Of a DNA stretch of 64,000 bases, positions 1-7,925 are shown piece after piece. How positions within the stretch are numbered: the stretch's first letter is position 1; each line of letters begins with the position of its first letter. The stretch is from JBJXGE01 sp046154185 (GTDB lineage: Bacteria; Planctomycetota; UBA8108; UBA1146; JAJFFE01). The stretch spans positions 55,170 through 119,169 of the forward strand of contig JBJXGE010000084.1 in NCBI GenBank assembly GCA_046154185.1, given 5' to 3'. Made by a program: the position numbers and the translations under genes. The notes below the pieces were generated by a model. The model saw only the letters and a list, made by a program, of their open reading frames with translations. It was not told the DNA's origin and made no database searches.

Positions 1-1
1 G

Positions 2-856
2 GAGGGCGTGCCGCTGACATTTACCGTCGCGACCTTGGGCGAGCGCGGCGGCGCGTTTCTGCTCGATCTCATCGCGATCGGCCTCTTGCTGACTGGCGTT
101 TCGTTGTGCTTCGGCCTTGTCATGTCCTTGCCAGATAGCGAATTCATCGAACAACTGATGGCCGCGGTTCTGCTCGTCGTGTTTTTTCTGCTGTTCAATT
201 TTTATTTCACGTTCTTCGAAGTGCGTTGGCACGGCCGCACGATCGGAAAGCGCATCCTCGGGATTCGCGTCATCGACGCAGCCGGCGGCCAGTTGCGCGC
301 GGACGCGATCATCGCGCGCAATTTGATGCGCGATGTCGAGTGGCTGCTGCCGCTCGGCATTATCCTCAATCCGCAAGTCTTGTGGCCCGGTGCGCCCGCG
401 TCGATGGCTCTGGTCGGAGCCGGTTGGCTAGTGGTGTTGGCGCTCTTGCCGGCCTTCAATAGCGAGCACCGACGCGTCGGTGACCTCGTCGGCGGCACGG
501 TTGTCGTGCGCAATCCTAAGGCCACGCTGCTGCGCGATCTCGCGATCGAATCGAACGTGGAAGCCGCGACCGACGGCTTTCTCTTCACGGCCGCGCAGCT
601 CGAAACGTATGGCGTCTTTGAACTCCAAGTGCTCGAGCAACTGTTGCGCGCTGAGAAACCGGGCGCGCGCGAAATGGCGATGGTGGCCCAGAAGATCTGC
701 AAACGCATCACTTGGGAGGGCGAAGCGCCCGCGACAGCGCAAGCGACTGCCGAGTTTCTGCGCAGCTTCTATCGCGCTCAACGCGCCCACTTGGAGCGCA
801 AGCTACTCCTCGGCCAACGCAAAGAGCACAAGAACGCGCCGCCGTCAGAACGGTAA
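2..856 (+). CDS. RDD family membrane protein (5' end missing)
   Basis: Integral membrane protein of the RDD family, which includes putative ion or small-molecule transporters; the substrate cannot be told from sequence. The family Arg lies in GERGGAF, the first Asp in FLLDL and the second in the VGDLVGGT motif near residue 160, between hydrophobic segments at about residues 18-40, 50-68 and 130-150. The C-terminal 100 residues are soluble and charged. A GTG at 8 could be read as a start, but the codons before it give E-G, so the frame reads EGVPLTF, a usual internal RDD sequence. The gene therefore almost certainly begins before the window. It converges on the next gene with a 20-bp gap. Confidence 0.85.
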   Translation, partial: EGVPLTFTVATLGERGGAFLLDLIAIGLLLTGVSLCFGLVMSLPDSEFIEQLMAAVLLVVFFLLFNFYFTFFEVRWHGRTIGKRILGIRVIDAAGGQLRADAIIARNLMRDVEWLLPLGIILNPQVLWPGAPASMALVGAGWLVVLALLPAFNSEHRRVGDLVGGTVVVRNPKATLLRDLAIESNVEAATDGFLFTAAQLETYGVFELQVLEQLLRAEKPGAREMAMVAQKICKRITWEGEAPATAQATAEFLRSFYRAQRAHLERKLLLGQRKEHKNAPPSER

Positions 857-876
857 GCAAACGGGCGCTCCGCGTC

Positions 877-1599
877 CTACTCGAAGACCGCCGCGAGCTG
901 ATCGATTTGTCCGCCCTCTTTGCTGGACCGGATCAGAAAATACAAGATGGCGGGAGCGATGGAACCCAACGGACCGAGGAGCGCCGTGAACACCGCGTTT
1001 GCGAGCGCCGCGAGCGGATCGGTCGGACCCCTTACGATGTACCAAGGCACAATTGCCAACATCGCGATCGTTCCGACGAGGATGTAGAGCAGCATTCCCG
1101 CGACGAAAATCCTGCCGCGTTGGCCGCGCGTGAGATCCCAACTGCGCCGCAGCGCAGTGATCGGGCCGACGCTCTCCATGACGACGACTGGCACGGAGAG
1201 GCAAAGGCCACAGAGCACGATGATGCCGGGGACAACGAGCAGCACGAATCCCGCCATGAAAACACAGGTAAACAATATCGTCACAAGAAACACCGGCACG
1301 AGCCTCTTGAACCCCTTCCCGACCGATGCGCCCATCGATGCCGGCTGGCCAGCCAGCGATTGCAGCACTCCGAAAGTGAGCGCGCCCGTTAATACAATGC
1401 CGAGAAACATGCCGAGCAACATCAACCCGACGGAGTCGAAGCCAAATTCGGAAACCTCTCTCTCGTTCACGTAGTAAAGCACGTGAATCAAGATCAACGG
1501 TGAATTGCAAATCAAGCTCAACGTCGTGAAGCTCCAGAAGTTTCGCCGCCAGGTGGAGAACGTCTTGCCCACGATGTCGCCGATTGTCACAGTTTCCAT
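877..1599 (-). CDS. Multipass membrane protein, YciC/GPDPase-membrane-domain-like
   Basis: About 240 residues with some six hydrophobic segments and the layout of YciC/DUF975-type or glycerophosphodiesterase membrane-domain proteins: a short amphipathic N-terminus (IGDIVGKTFSTWRRNFWSF) and then alternating helices. No catalytic motif is visible, so the function is unknown. I place the start at the ATG at 1599 (METVTIGD), because the family usually begins just before the amphipathic helix. A TTG at 1653 would add 18 residues, and neither has a strong Shine-Dalgarno. It is convergent with the RDD gene, and its upstream side faces a large non-coding repeat block. Confidence 0.7.
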   Translation of the reverse strand: METVTIGDIVGKTFSTWRRNFWSFTTLSLICNSPLILIHVLYYVNEREVSEFGFDSVGLMLLGMFLGIVLTGALTFGVLQSLAGQPASMGASVGKGFKRLVPVFLVTILFTCVFMAGFVLLVVPGIIVLCGLCLSVPVVVMESVGPITALRRSWDLTRGQRGRIFVAGMLLYILVGTIAMLAIVPWYIVRGPTDPLAALANAVFTALLGPLGSIAPAILYFLIRSSKEGGQIDQLAAVFE

Positions 1600-1780
1600 G
1601 GCGCGTACTTTCTCGACTTGCTGTGCGTCGCCGGTCGGCGACGCCTCACTCAATGATGGACGCGCGAAAGTATGACGTAGGACTCAGACAGCAACTAGCC
1701 GAAAGTCGCTGCGCTTCGTGCCCGACGGTGCTTGATTTTGGAAACTGGAATGCGCGCGATGCTGTGACAAGCGGTGGAGT

Positions 1781-1863
1781 GTCGCAGCCTTTCAGGCTGC
1801 ATCCCGTTGCTGCGATTTACCCGGGGCTTCGCCCCGGGCTGATGAATTTCGCCCCTTCGGGGC
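1781..1863. repeat. Cluster of TTC-loop hairpins (REP-like), left copy
   Basis: Three perfect hairpins follow one another, each with a TTC loop: CAGCCT-TTC-AGGCTG (1785-1799), CCCGGGGC-TTC-GCCCCGGG (1820-1838) and GCCCC-TTC-GGGGC (1851-1863). The 19-base sequence starting at 1781 recurs exactly at 2401. Stem sequences differ while loop and spacing stay the same, as in repetitive extragenic palindrome families. Confidence 0.75.
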
Positions 1864-1885
1864 TCCAGTTGAACAAGCGCGGCGT

Positions 1886-2280
1886 CGCAACGCGCACAGA
1901 GGCACATCCAATCGCGGTGCGCTTTCGCACGCCGACACTTGTGGGCGCGCAAAATTGCAACGAAACGCTTCGCGGCTTTTGCCCCTGCACACGCGAAGTT
2001 TCACGGATACGTCTGACGCCCGGCCGAATTTCGAAATGCCCGGAGCGAATGGAGAGAAACGTGTATTCGGGGTGACATCGCAACGCGCATAGAGCACATC
2101 CATTCGCTGTGTACGCGCGCGCGACATTCATGGGAGTGCAAGTGTGCAACGAAACGCCGCGCGGATTCAGTCCCGCACACGCGCTGTCACCCCGCGTTCA
2201 CGGATACGTCGACGCGCGGCCGAGTTTTGAAATGCCCGAAGCGAACGAAGAGAAACGTGTATTCGGGGCGACATCGCACG
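1886..2280. repeat. Diverged tandem duplication, unit about 195 bp
   Basis: Two adjacent copies, about 1886-2079 and 2080-2280, share ordered matching blocks: GCAACGCGCA at the start, GCACATCCA, GCAACGAAACGC, TTCACGGATACGTC, GAAATGCCCG, and GAGAAACGTGTATTCGGGG followed by ACATCGCA at the end. The blocks between them have diverged by substitutions and small indels. No frame stays open through both copies, so the unit is probably non-coding. Confidence 0.7.
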
Positions 2281-2363
2281 TGTTCAACCGAAGCCCAACG
2301 GGGCGCAATTCATCAGCTGCGTTGATCTACCGATGGCGAAGCCCTGGGTAACGGGAATAGAAC

Positions 2364-2473
2364 GGCCGCACCCTGAAGGGGTGCGACCCGGCGTCGCGGA
2401 GTCGCAGCCTTTCAGGCTGGATCGCGTTGCGGCGATTTTTCTTGGGAGTGGCCGCACCCTGAAGGGGTGCGAC
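2364..2473. repeat. Cluster of REP-like hairpins, right copy
   Basis: Two exact copies of a 24-base palindromic element (2364-2387 and 2450-2473, stem GCACCC/GGGTGC) enclose a second copy of the 19-base CAGCCT-TTC-AGGCTG hairpin (2401-2419). The array is alternating hairpin A, hairpin B, hairpin A. The last copy ends 6 bases from the stop codon of the PilT-like gene, so it could also stabilise or end that transcript. Confidence 0.75.
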
Positions 2474-2478
2474 AAACT

Positions 2479-3546
2479 CTACGCTCGACCAACGAGAGTC
2501 TTCTCGAGCCGATCGCGCGCGCCCGCGTAGGTCATCGCTTCGGCGAGATCGACCTTCTTCTCGAGCACGAGCGCTTCGAGGGAGTCGGAGAACGAGTGCA
2601 TACCGTGGCTGCGCCCGGTGCGCAGCGAGTTAGCGATCTCATTCGTGCGGCCTTCGCGGATGAGGTTGCGCACGGCCGGCGTCGCGATCAAGACCTCGGT
2701 CGCCGGAATGCGGCCAGTGATGTCGATGCGCTTGAGGAGCACTTGCGAGATCACGCCCTCGATTGCTTGCGAGAGCAGCGTGCGAACTTCTGACTGCTCG
2801 TTCTCGGGATAGACGTCGTAGATGCGGTCTATCGATTGCGCGGCGCCCGCCGTGTGCAGCGTGCAAAACACGAGCATGCCCGTCTCGGCGGCGGTCAGCG
2901 CGAGCCGAATCGATTCCAAGTCGCGCAGTTCCCCCACCAGCAACACGTCGGGATCCTCGCGCAAGGCTGCCGCGATTCCCGTGCGGAAATCCGTGAAATC
3001 GCGATAGAGCGCGCGTTGCCGGATGAGCGACTTGTTGCTCGTGTGCATGTACTCGATCGGATCTTCGAGCGTGATGATGTGCTTGCGGAAGTTGGTGTTG
3101 ATGATGTTGACGAGCGCCGCCAGCGTGGATGACTTGCCGCAGCCAGTCGGTCCCGCGACCAGCACGAGTCCGCTGTGCAAATGCGCGAAACTTTCGAGCC
3201 GCTCCGGCATGTTGAGCTCGCGCAGCGTCGGGATGCGCGCCGGAATGAGCCGCATCGCCGCCGCTGGCCCGCAGTAATCGTAGTAGAAGTTGCAGCGGAA
3301 GCGTCCGGTGCCATCGCAACCGTAGGAGAAGTCCACTTCATCGAGGCCGATAATGCGCGCCCGGTCTTCCGGCCCCATTATTTCAGTGACTTGCGCGCTC
3401 AGGTCATTCGCGTCGAGCACCGGGTCTTCGGTGAACTCCTCGAGCAAGCCGTCGATTCGGAAGCGCGGCCGACAACCGCTCTGCAGGTGGAGATCGGATG
3501 CTTCCCGCTTCGCGACGAGTCCCAGTAGCTTGTCGATTTTCGCCAT
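2479..3546 (-). CDS. PilT-like type IV pilus/secretion ATPase
   Basis: A 355-residue secretion-type hexameric ATPase of the PilT/PilU group, which powers pilus retraction in known systems. Visible are the N-terminal SDLHLQSG segment, Walker A GPTGCGKSST near residue 137, the Asp-box/Walker B LREDPDVLLVGELRD, the His box TLHTAGA and the PilT-type VRNLIREGR motif. Length is usual for PilT. Its ATG overlaps the stop of the upstream ATPase gene by one base (TAATG), so the two are translationally coupled. No pilin, PilC or PilQ gene is in the window, so whether this drives twitching, DNA uptake or another machine is open. Confidence 0.88.
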   Translation of the reverse strand: MAKIDKLLGLVAKREASDLHLQSGCRPRFRIDGLLEEFTEDPVLDANDLSAQVTEIMGPEDRARIIGLDEVDFSYGCDGTGRFRCNFYYDYCGPAAAMRLIPARIPTLRELNMPERLESFAHLHSGLVLVAGPTGCGKSSTLAALVNIINTNFRKHIITLEDPIEYMHTSNKSLIRQRALYRDFTDFRTGIAAALREDPDVLLVGELRDLESIRLALTAAETGMLVFCTLHTAGAAQSIDRIYDVYPENEQSEVRTLLSQAIEGVISQVLLKRIDITGRIPATEVLIATPAVRNLIREGRTNEIANSLRTGRSHGMHSFSDSLEALVLEKKVDLAEAMTYAGARDRLEKTLVGRA

Positions 3547-4994
3547 TAGTTTTTCTCTCCCGTCGGGGACGCCGTGTTCGTGCGCGGCCCAGGCGCGGTT
3601 CGCACGGGCGAACGCTGCGCGCCGCGGGGCGCGCTAGCGCCGCTCGGTCGCGAATTCGTCGTGCTCTCTGCGGTCGCCACCGGACTCGGCATGAAGAGAC
3701 CGTCGACGTTGAGGAACTTTTCGCGCTCGGTCGCGCGCACCAGCGCCTCTTCGAGCGAGATCGTGCCGGCGCGCACCAGGCGCAGCAACGTGTCGTCCAT
3801 CAGGCACATGCCATCCGCCGAGCCGATCTGCATCGCCATCGGCACTTGCCAAATCCGATCTTCGCGAATCAGGTTTGCAATCGCGTTGTTGACGACCAAC
3901 ACTTCGTAAGCGAGGCTCAGCGCGTCGCCGTTCAAGTTTGGCACCAGGTCTTGGCAGATCACGCCGCGCAAGACACCGGCGAGTATCGTCCGCACACTGG
4001 CGCGCTTATTGGCGGGAAACTGATCGAGAATCCGAATGATCGTGCGGTACGAGTTGCGTGTGTGCAGCGTACCGATCACTAAGTGACCCGTCTCGGCAGC
4101 GGTGATTGCGGTCGCGATCGTCTCGGGGTCGCGCATTTCGCTCACGACGAGAACGTCAGGGTCTTCGCGTAACGCCGAGCGCAGCGCGCTCGCGAAACTA
4201 TTCGAGTGCATGCCGATCTGCCGATGCGAAACCTTCGACTTGCGGCTCCGATGGACGACTTCCACCGGGTTCTCTAACGTGATGACGTGGCGCTTGAAGT
4301 TGCGGTTGATGTGATCGACCAGCGCCGCCAGCGTCGTCGTCTTCCCGGACATTCCGGGCCCCGTGATGAGCAAGAGACCGCTCGACTTGCCTGCGAGGTC
4401 CCGCACGATCGGCGGCAACTGCAGACTCTCAAAGTCGCGAATCTCTGACTCGATGTAGCGCACGACGGCGCTGAGACCGGCCGTGTGTTGAAACAGATTG
4501 AAACGGAAACGGCCCACGTCGGGGCGTTCGAGGCAGAGGTCGATCGATTTGCACTTCTCAAATTCCTCGCGTTGTTCCGCAGTGAGGAGCGAGTAGCACA
4601 GCGCCTTCATGCGATCGGGCGCCAGTGGATCGACCTTGATTTCCTTGAGCGAACCGTGAACGCGCAAATTCGGGACCTCGTTCGAACCGAGGTGCAAGTG
4701 TGTCGCGCGCGCGTCGCGGCCAAACTTGAGATACGTCATGAGGTCGACATCGCGCATGCGCACGCGAAACTCTTGCTCGTTCTGATTGAGAGTCGTGCGA
4801 TCGACTTTCATGCGCCGCGTTTGGATGCTCAGAATGGAATTCACGGTCTTCTCGTCGATGAGCTTCTGCTCAATGAGCAACTCGCCGAGCGGCCGCGCTT
4901 GTCCACGCTTCTGCAGCGCGAGCGCGTAAGCGAGTTGCTTCTCGCTGATGAGATTGAGATTGAGAAGTATCTGACCGAAGGAGTTCTGGTCCAT
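3546..4994 (-). CDS. PilT/PilB-like ATPase with MshEN-type N-terminal domain
   Basis: 482 residues in three parts. Residues 1-60 resemble the N-terminal domain of GspE/PilB/MshE ATPases (LGELLIEQKLI, a helix-pair repeat that binds c-di-GMP in MshE). Residues 75-430 form a PilT-like ATPase with Walker A GPGMSGKTTT, Walker B DPDVLVVSEMRD and His box GTLHTRNS. The last 45 residues are a disordered Pro/Ser/Thr tail. The Walker A and B motifs are slightly unusual (GPGM for GPTG; VVSE for LVGE), but the catalytic Lys and Glu remain. It is the first gene of a coupled pair with the PilT-like gene. GAGG lies 5 bases before the ATG. Confidence 0.85.
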   Translation of the reverse strand: MDQNSFGQILLNLNLISEKQLAYALALQKRGQARPLGELLIEQKLIDEKTVNSILSIQTRRMKVDRTTLNQNEQEFRVRMRDVDLMTYLKFGRDARATHLHLGSNEVPNLRVHGSLKEIKVDPLAPDRMKALCYSLLTAEQREEFEKCKSIDLCLERPDVGRFRFNLFQHTAGLSAVVRYIESEIRDFESLQLPPIVRDLAGKSSGLLLITGPGMSGKTTTLAALVDHINRNFKRHVITLENPVEVVHRSRKSKVSHRQIGMHSNSFASALRSALREDPDVLVVSEMRDPETIATAITAAETGHLVIGTLHTRNSYRTIIRILDQFPANKRASVRTILAGVLRGVICQDLVPNLNGDALSLAYEVLVVNNAIANLIREDRIWQVPMAMQIGSADGMCLMDDTLLRLVRAGTISLEEALVRATEREKFLNVDGLFMPSPVATAESTTNSRPSGASAPRGAQRSPVRTAPGPRTNTASPTGEKN

Positions 4995-5108
4995 CTGTGC
5001 CTCGGATTAGGGCCGTAACCGGCCGTGAGACCCACAACAACTAATGACGCCTTGTTCGGATGATCGGCATCACGCGCGAATAGATTGAGGCGAATCCCGC
5101 CACGAAAC

Positions 5109-6746
5109 CTAGGAATGCACGCCCGGCGCCTCGTGACCGGTGTACTCGACCCACTTCTCATAGGACTGGTCGAAGAGGAATGGGCCGTTTTCCGGGCGGC
5201 GACCACCGCTTAGGTCGAGCACTTGGGTGGCGAGACCCTTGAGAAACGTGCGGTCGTGCGAGACGAAGAGCATGGTGCCTTCATAGCGACTGAGCGTCGA
5301 CACCAGCATTTGTTTCGTATCGAGGTCGAGATGGTTCGTGGGCTCGTCGAGCACTAAAAAATTTGGCGGATCGAACAGCATACGAGCAAGCACGAGTCGG
5401 GAACGCTCACCGCCGGAAAGCACGGCCACGCGCTTAAGTACATCGTCGCCCGAAAACTGAAACGCGCCGAGCACGTTGCGCTTTGCGCCGATGGTCGCGA
5501 GCGGAAAGGCGACGTCGAGTGTCTCCCACACACTGAGCCCCGGGTCGAGCATCTCGAGTGATTGCTGCGCGAAGTAGCCGAGTTTGAGACTCGCGCCGAG
5601 TCGCACTCCGCCCGCGTCCGGCGCGAGCACGCCGGCCACCATTTTCAAAAGTGTCGTCTTGCCGGTACCGTTCTCGCCCATCACGCACCAACGCTCGCCG
5701 CGGCGCAGATGAAAATTAAAGTTGCTATACACGGTGTGTTCGCCGTAGCGCTTCGTCACGTGCGTCAACATCGCCACGTCTTCGCCGGAGCGAGGCGGCT
5801 GATGAAACTCGAATGGCACCACGACGCGACGGCGCGGCGGTTCGAGTTTCTCGATCTTCGCGAGTTTCTTCACGCGACTCTGCACTTGCGCCGCCTTCGC
5901 CGCGTGCTTCTGGAAGCGATCGATGAAGCGTTGCTCCTTCGCCAGCATCGATTGCTGTCGCTCATATGCGGCGGCTTGTTGTACGTTGCGCATGCGGCGC
6001 TCCCCTTCGTAAAACTCATAATTGCCGCTGTAGCTCACGAGTTCGCCGTCTTCGATCTCGATGATCCGCCGCACGACGCGATTCATGAAGTCGCGATCGT
6101 GGCTCGTCATGAGCACGGCTTGCGGCGTCTGCTTGAGATAGTCCTCGAGCCAGATGATCGATTCGATGTCGAGGTGGTTCGTCGGTTCGTCCATCAGCAA
6201 GAAATCCGCTTTGCCGATGAGCACCTTCGCCATGGCGACGCGCATCTTCCAACCACCCGAAAGCGCGCCGACATCTCCATCGATCCAGGAGTCCTTCACA
6301 CCGAGCCCGTGCAACACTTCGCGCGCGCGCGCCTCGAGTTCATAGCCGCCGCGTTGCTGATACTCCTCCTGCACGGCGCCGAACCGCGCGAGCACGCGAT
6401 CGAAGTTCGCGTCGTGCGTCGGCGATTCCAGCGCGTGTTCGAGGCGCTTGAGCTCGAAATGCAGCTCACCCAGTCGACCGCTGTCGTGGATCGCTTCGTC
6501 GAGCACACTGCGGCCCGACATCTCACCTGCGTCTTGGCGAAAGTAGCCAACCGTGACTTGGCGTGGGACGACGACCTCGCCGGTCTCCGGCCGCTCTTCG
6601 TCAATCAGTAGCCGAAAGATTGTGGTCTTGCCGCTGCCATTCGGCCCGACGAGTCCCACCTTCTCACCAGGATTGAGCTGCATGGAGGCGTCCATCAGGA
6701 TCACCTGCTGCCCATAGTGTTTGAGAACGTTCTTTAGCGCGAGCAC
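5109..6746 (-). CDS. ABC-F family ATPase (ribosome-associated translation factor)
   Basis: 545-residue soluble protein with two ABC cassettes and no membrane segment, the mark of ABC-F proteins (EttA, Uup, YbiT), which act at the ribosomal E site. Walker A motifs are GPNGSGKTT (about residue 36) and GENGTGKTT (about 355). Both cassettes have LSGG signatures and Walker B motifs ending in DEPTNHLD. The charged linker between them runs from about residue 245 to 325. The start is a GTG at 6746. It sits 26 bp after the branched-chain aminotransferase gene on the same strand. Which ABC-F subgroup it belongs to, and whether it gives antibiotic resistance, cannot be decided here. Confidence 0.9.
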   Translation of the reverse strand: MLALKNVLKHYGQQVILMDASMQLNPGEKVGLVGPNGSGKTTIFRLLIDEERPETGEVVVPRQVTVGYFRQDAGEMSGRSVLDEAIHDSGRLGELHFELKRLEHALESPTHDANFDRVLARFGAVQEEYQQRGGYELEARAREVLHGLGVKDSWIDGDVGALSGGWKMRVAMAKVLIGKADFLLMDEPTNHLDIESIIWLEDYLKQTPQAVLMTSHDRDFMNRVVRRIIEIEDGELVSYSGNYEFYEGERRMRNVQQAAAYERQQSMLAKEQRFIDRFQKHAAKAAQVQSRVKKLAKIEKLEPPRRRVVVPFEFHQPPRSGEDVAMLTHVTKRYGEHTVYSNFNFHLRRGERWCVMGENGTGKTTLLKMVAGVLAPDAGGVRLGASLKLGYFAQQSLEMLDPGLSVWETLDVAFPLATIGAKRNVLGAFQFSGDDVLKRVAVLSGGERSRLVLARMLFDPPNFLVLDEPTNHLDLDTKQMLVSTLSRYEGTMLFVSHDRTFLKGLATQVLDLSGGRRPENGPFLFDQSYEKWVEYTGHEAPGVHS

Positions 6747-6772
6747 GTGTCACTTCTCATCGCGTACAAGGT

Positions 6773-7837
6773 TTAGGGTCGATCGATCCAGCCGTAGCGG
6801 TCGTTCGCGCGACCCGTGCGTATCGCGGTGAGTTCGTCGAGCGCTTGCTGCGCAACGCGGCGTTCAGCGATGGGCGGTAATTGGAGATCGACGCCGTCGA
6901 CGCCGATGCGCGAAACATGGCTCACAGTGGCGGCGGTACCGGTGCCAAAACACTCTTCGAGGCGTCCCGCGGCATGCGCCGCGACAACTTCTTCGATCTC
7001 GATGCGCCGCTCACTGACTTTTCGGCCAGCATCGCGCAACAGGGTGATGACGGATTCCCGCGTCACGCCGGCGAGGATCGTGCCGCTCGCGGGTGGAGTG
7101 ATGACTTCACCGCCGATCACGAAGAAGATATTCATCGTGCCGCATTCCTCGATTGCGCGATGGTCCTTGGCGTCGAGCCACATCACATCCTTGTAGCCTT
7201 TTTTCTGCGCCTCGCGCGTGCCGAGTAGGCAACCCGCGTAGTTCCCCGCCATTTTCGTGCTGCCGGTTCCGCCTTCGCACGCACGCGCGAAATTCCGCAG
7301 CACACACAGCGCGACCGGCTCCGAATAATAAGCGCCGACCGGCGACGTGAAGATCACAAACTTGTAGCTGTCGCTCGGCCGTACGCCGACAAACTCGTCG
7401 GTCGCAAACAACACCGGCCGAATGTAAAGCGAACCCGTGACGTTGGGCGGCAACCAATCGCGATCGACCCGCACTAGCGCCCGCAGGCCGTCCAGAAAAA
7501 TTGCTTCCGGCAACTCGGGCATGCAGAGGCGGCGCGCCGAACAGTTCATGCGTTGCCAGTTGTCGCGCGGTCGAAACAAGAGCGGCGCGCCGCTCGAATG
7601 CTCTCGCGTCGACTTCATGCCCTCGAAAATGCTCTGCCCGTAATGCAACGAACTCATGCTGGGAGTGAAAGCAATCGGACCGTACGGCACGATCGCCGGC
7701 GGCTGCCAGGCGCCTTGTCGAAAGTCAGCGACCAGCATGTGGTCGCTGAAAATGCGACCGAACCCGAGTTGGTCCCAACGGACCTGCCCGAGTCGCGAAG
7801 TCTTGGTCGGCGTCACCGAAATGGAAGAGTTCGACAT
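6773..7837 (-). CDS. ilvE: Branched-chain amino acid aminotransferase
   Basis: 354-residue PLP enzyme of fold type IV, which transfers the amino group of Leu, Ile and Val to 2-oxoglutarate as the last step of their synthesis. The length, the N-terminal FGRIFSDHM segment and SLHYGQSIFEGMKS match the longer (eukaryote-like) BCAT class. The PLP-binding Lys lies in STKMAGNYAG, and the EECGTMNIFF and SGTILAGVTRESV motifs complete the active site. It starts with ATG, 88 bp after the FG-GAP protein on the same strand and just before the ABC-F gene. No other branched-chain synthesis gene is nearby. Confidence 0.92.
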   Translation of the reverse strand: MSNSSISVTPTKTSRLGQVRWDQLGFGRIFSDHMLVADFRQGAWQPPAIVPYGPIAFTPSMSSLHYGQSIFEGMKSTREHSSGAPLLFRPRDNWQRMNCSARRLCMPELPEAIFLDGLRALVRVDRDWLPPNVTGSLYIRPVLFATDEFVGVRPSDSYKFVIFTSPVGAYYSEPVALCVLRNFARACEGGTGSTKMAGNYAGCLLGTREAQKKGYKDVMWLDAKDHRAIEECGTMNIFFVIGGEVITPPASGTILAGVTRESVITLLRDAGRKVSERRIEIEEVVAAHAAGRLEECFGTGTAATVSHVSRIGVDGVDLQLPPIAERRVAQQALDELTAIRTGRANDRYGWIDRP

Positions 7838-7925
7838 GGTGATAAAGAAGCACGATTGCGGGCGAGCGTCAATACGCGACTCGAGTGATCACGCGTTCCG
7901 GTCGAAACGCGAGAGCCCTGCGCCC

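Larger units (their letters stand above)
1654..2478. other. Non-coding repeat block between the membrane-protein gene and the PilT-like gene
   Basis: This 825-bp stretch holds no convincing gene. Short open frames on both strands conflict with one another and have no recognisable protein. It consists of two clusters of short hairpins on either side of a diverged tandem duplication; each part is listed separately. It lies upstream of the 877-1599 gene and downstream of the PilT-like gene, so any leftward promoter for the membrane-protein gene should lie near its left end. Confidence 0.7.

Noticed and set aside
1695..2351. Several 80- to 110-codon frames in the repeat block
   Set aside because: They cross hairpins and duplicated segments, overlap on both strands and lack ribosome-binding sites.
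5562..6611. 349-codon open frame on the plus strand
   Set aside because: Opposite the ABC-F gene; no recognisable domain.
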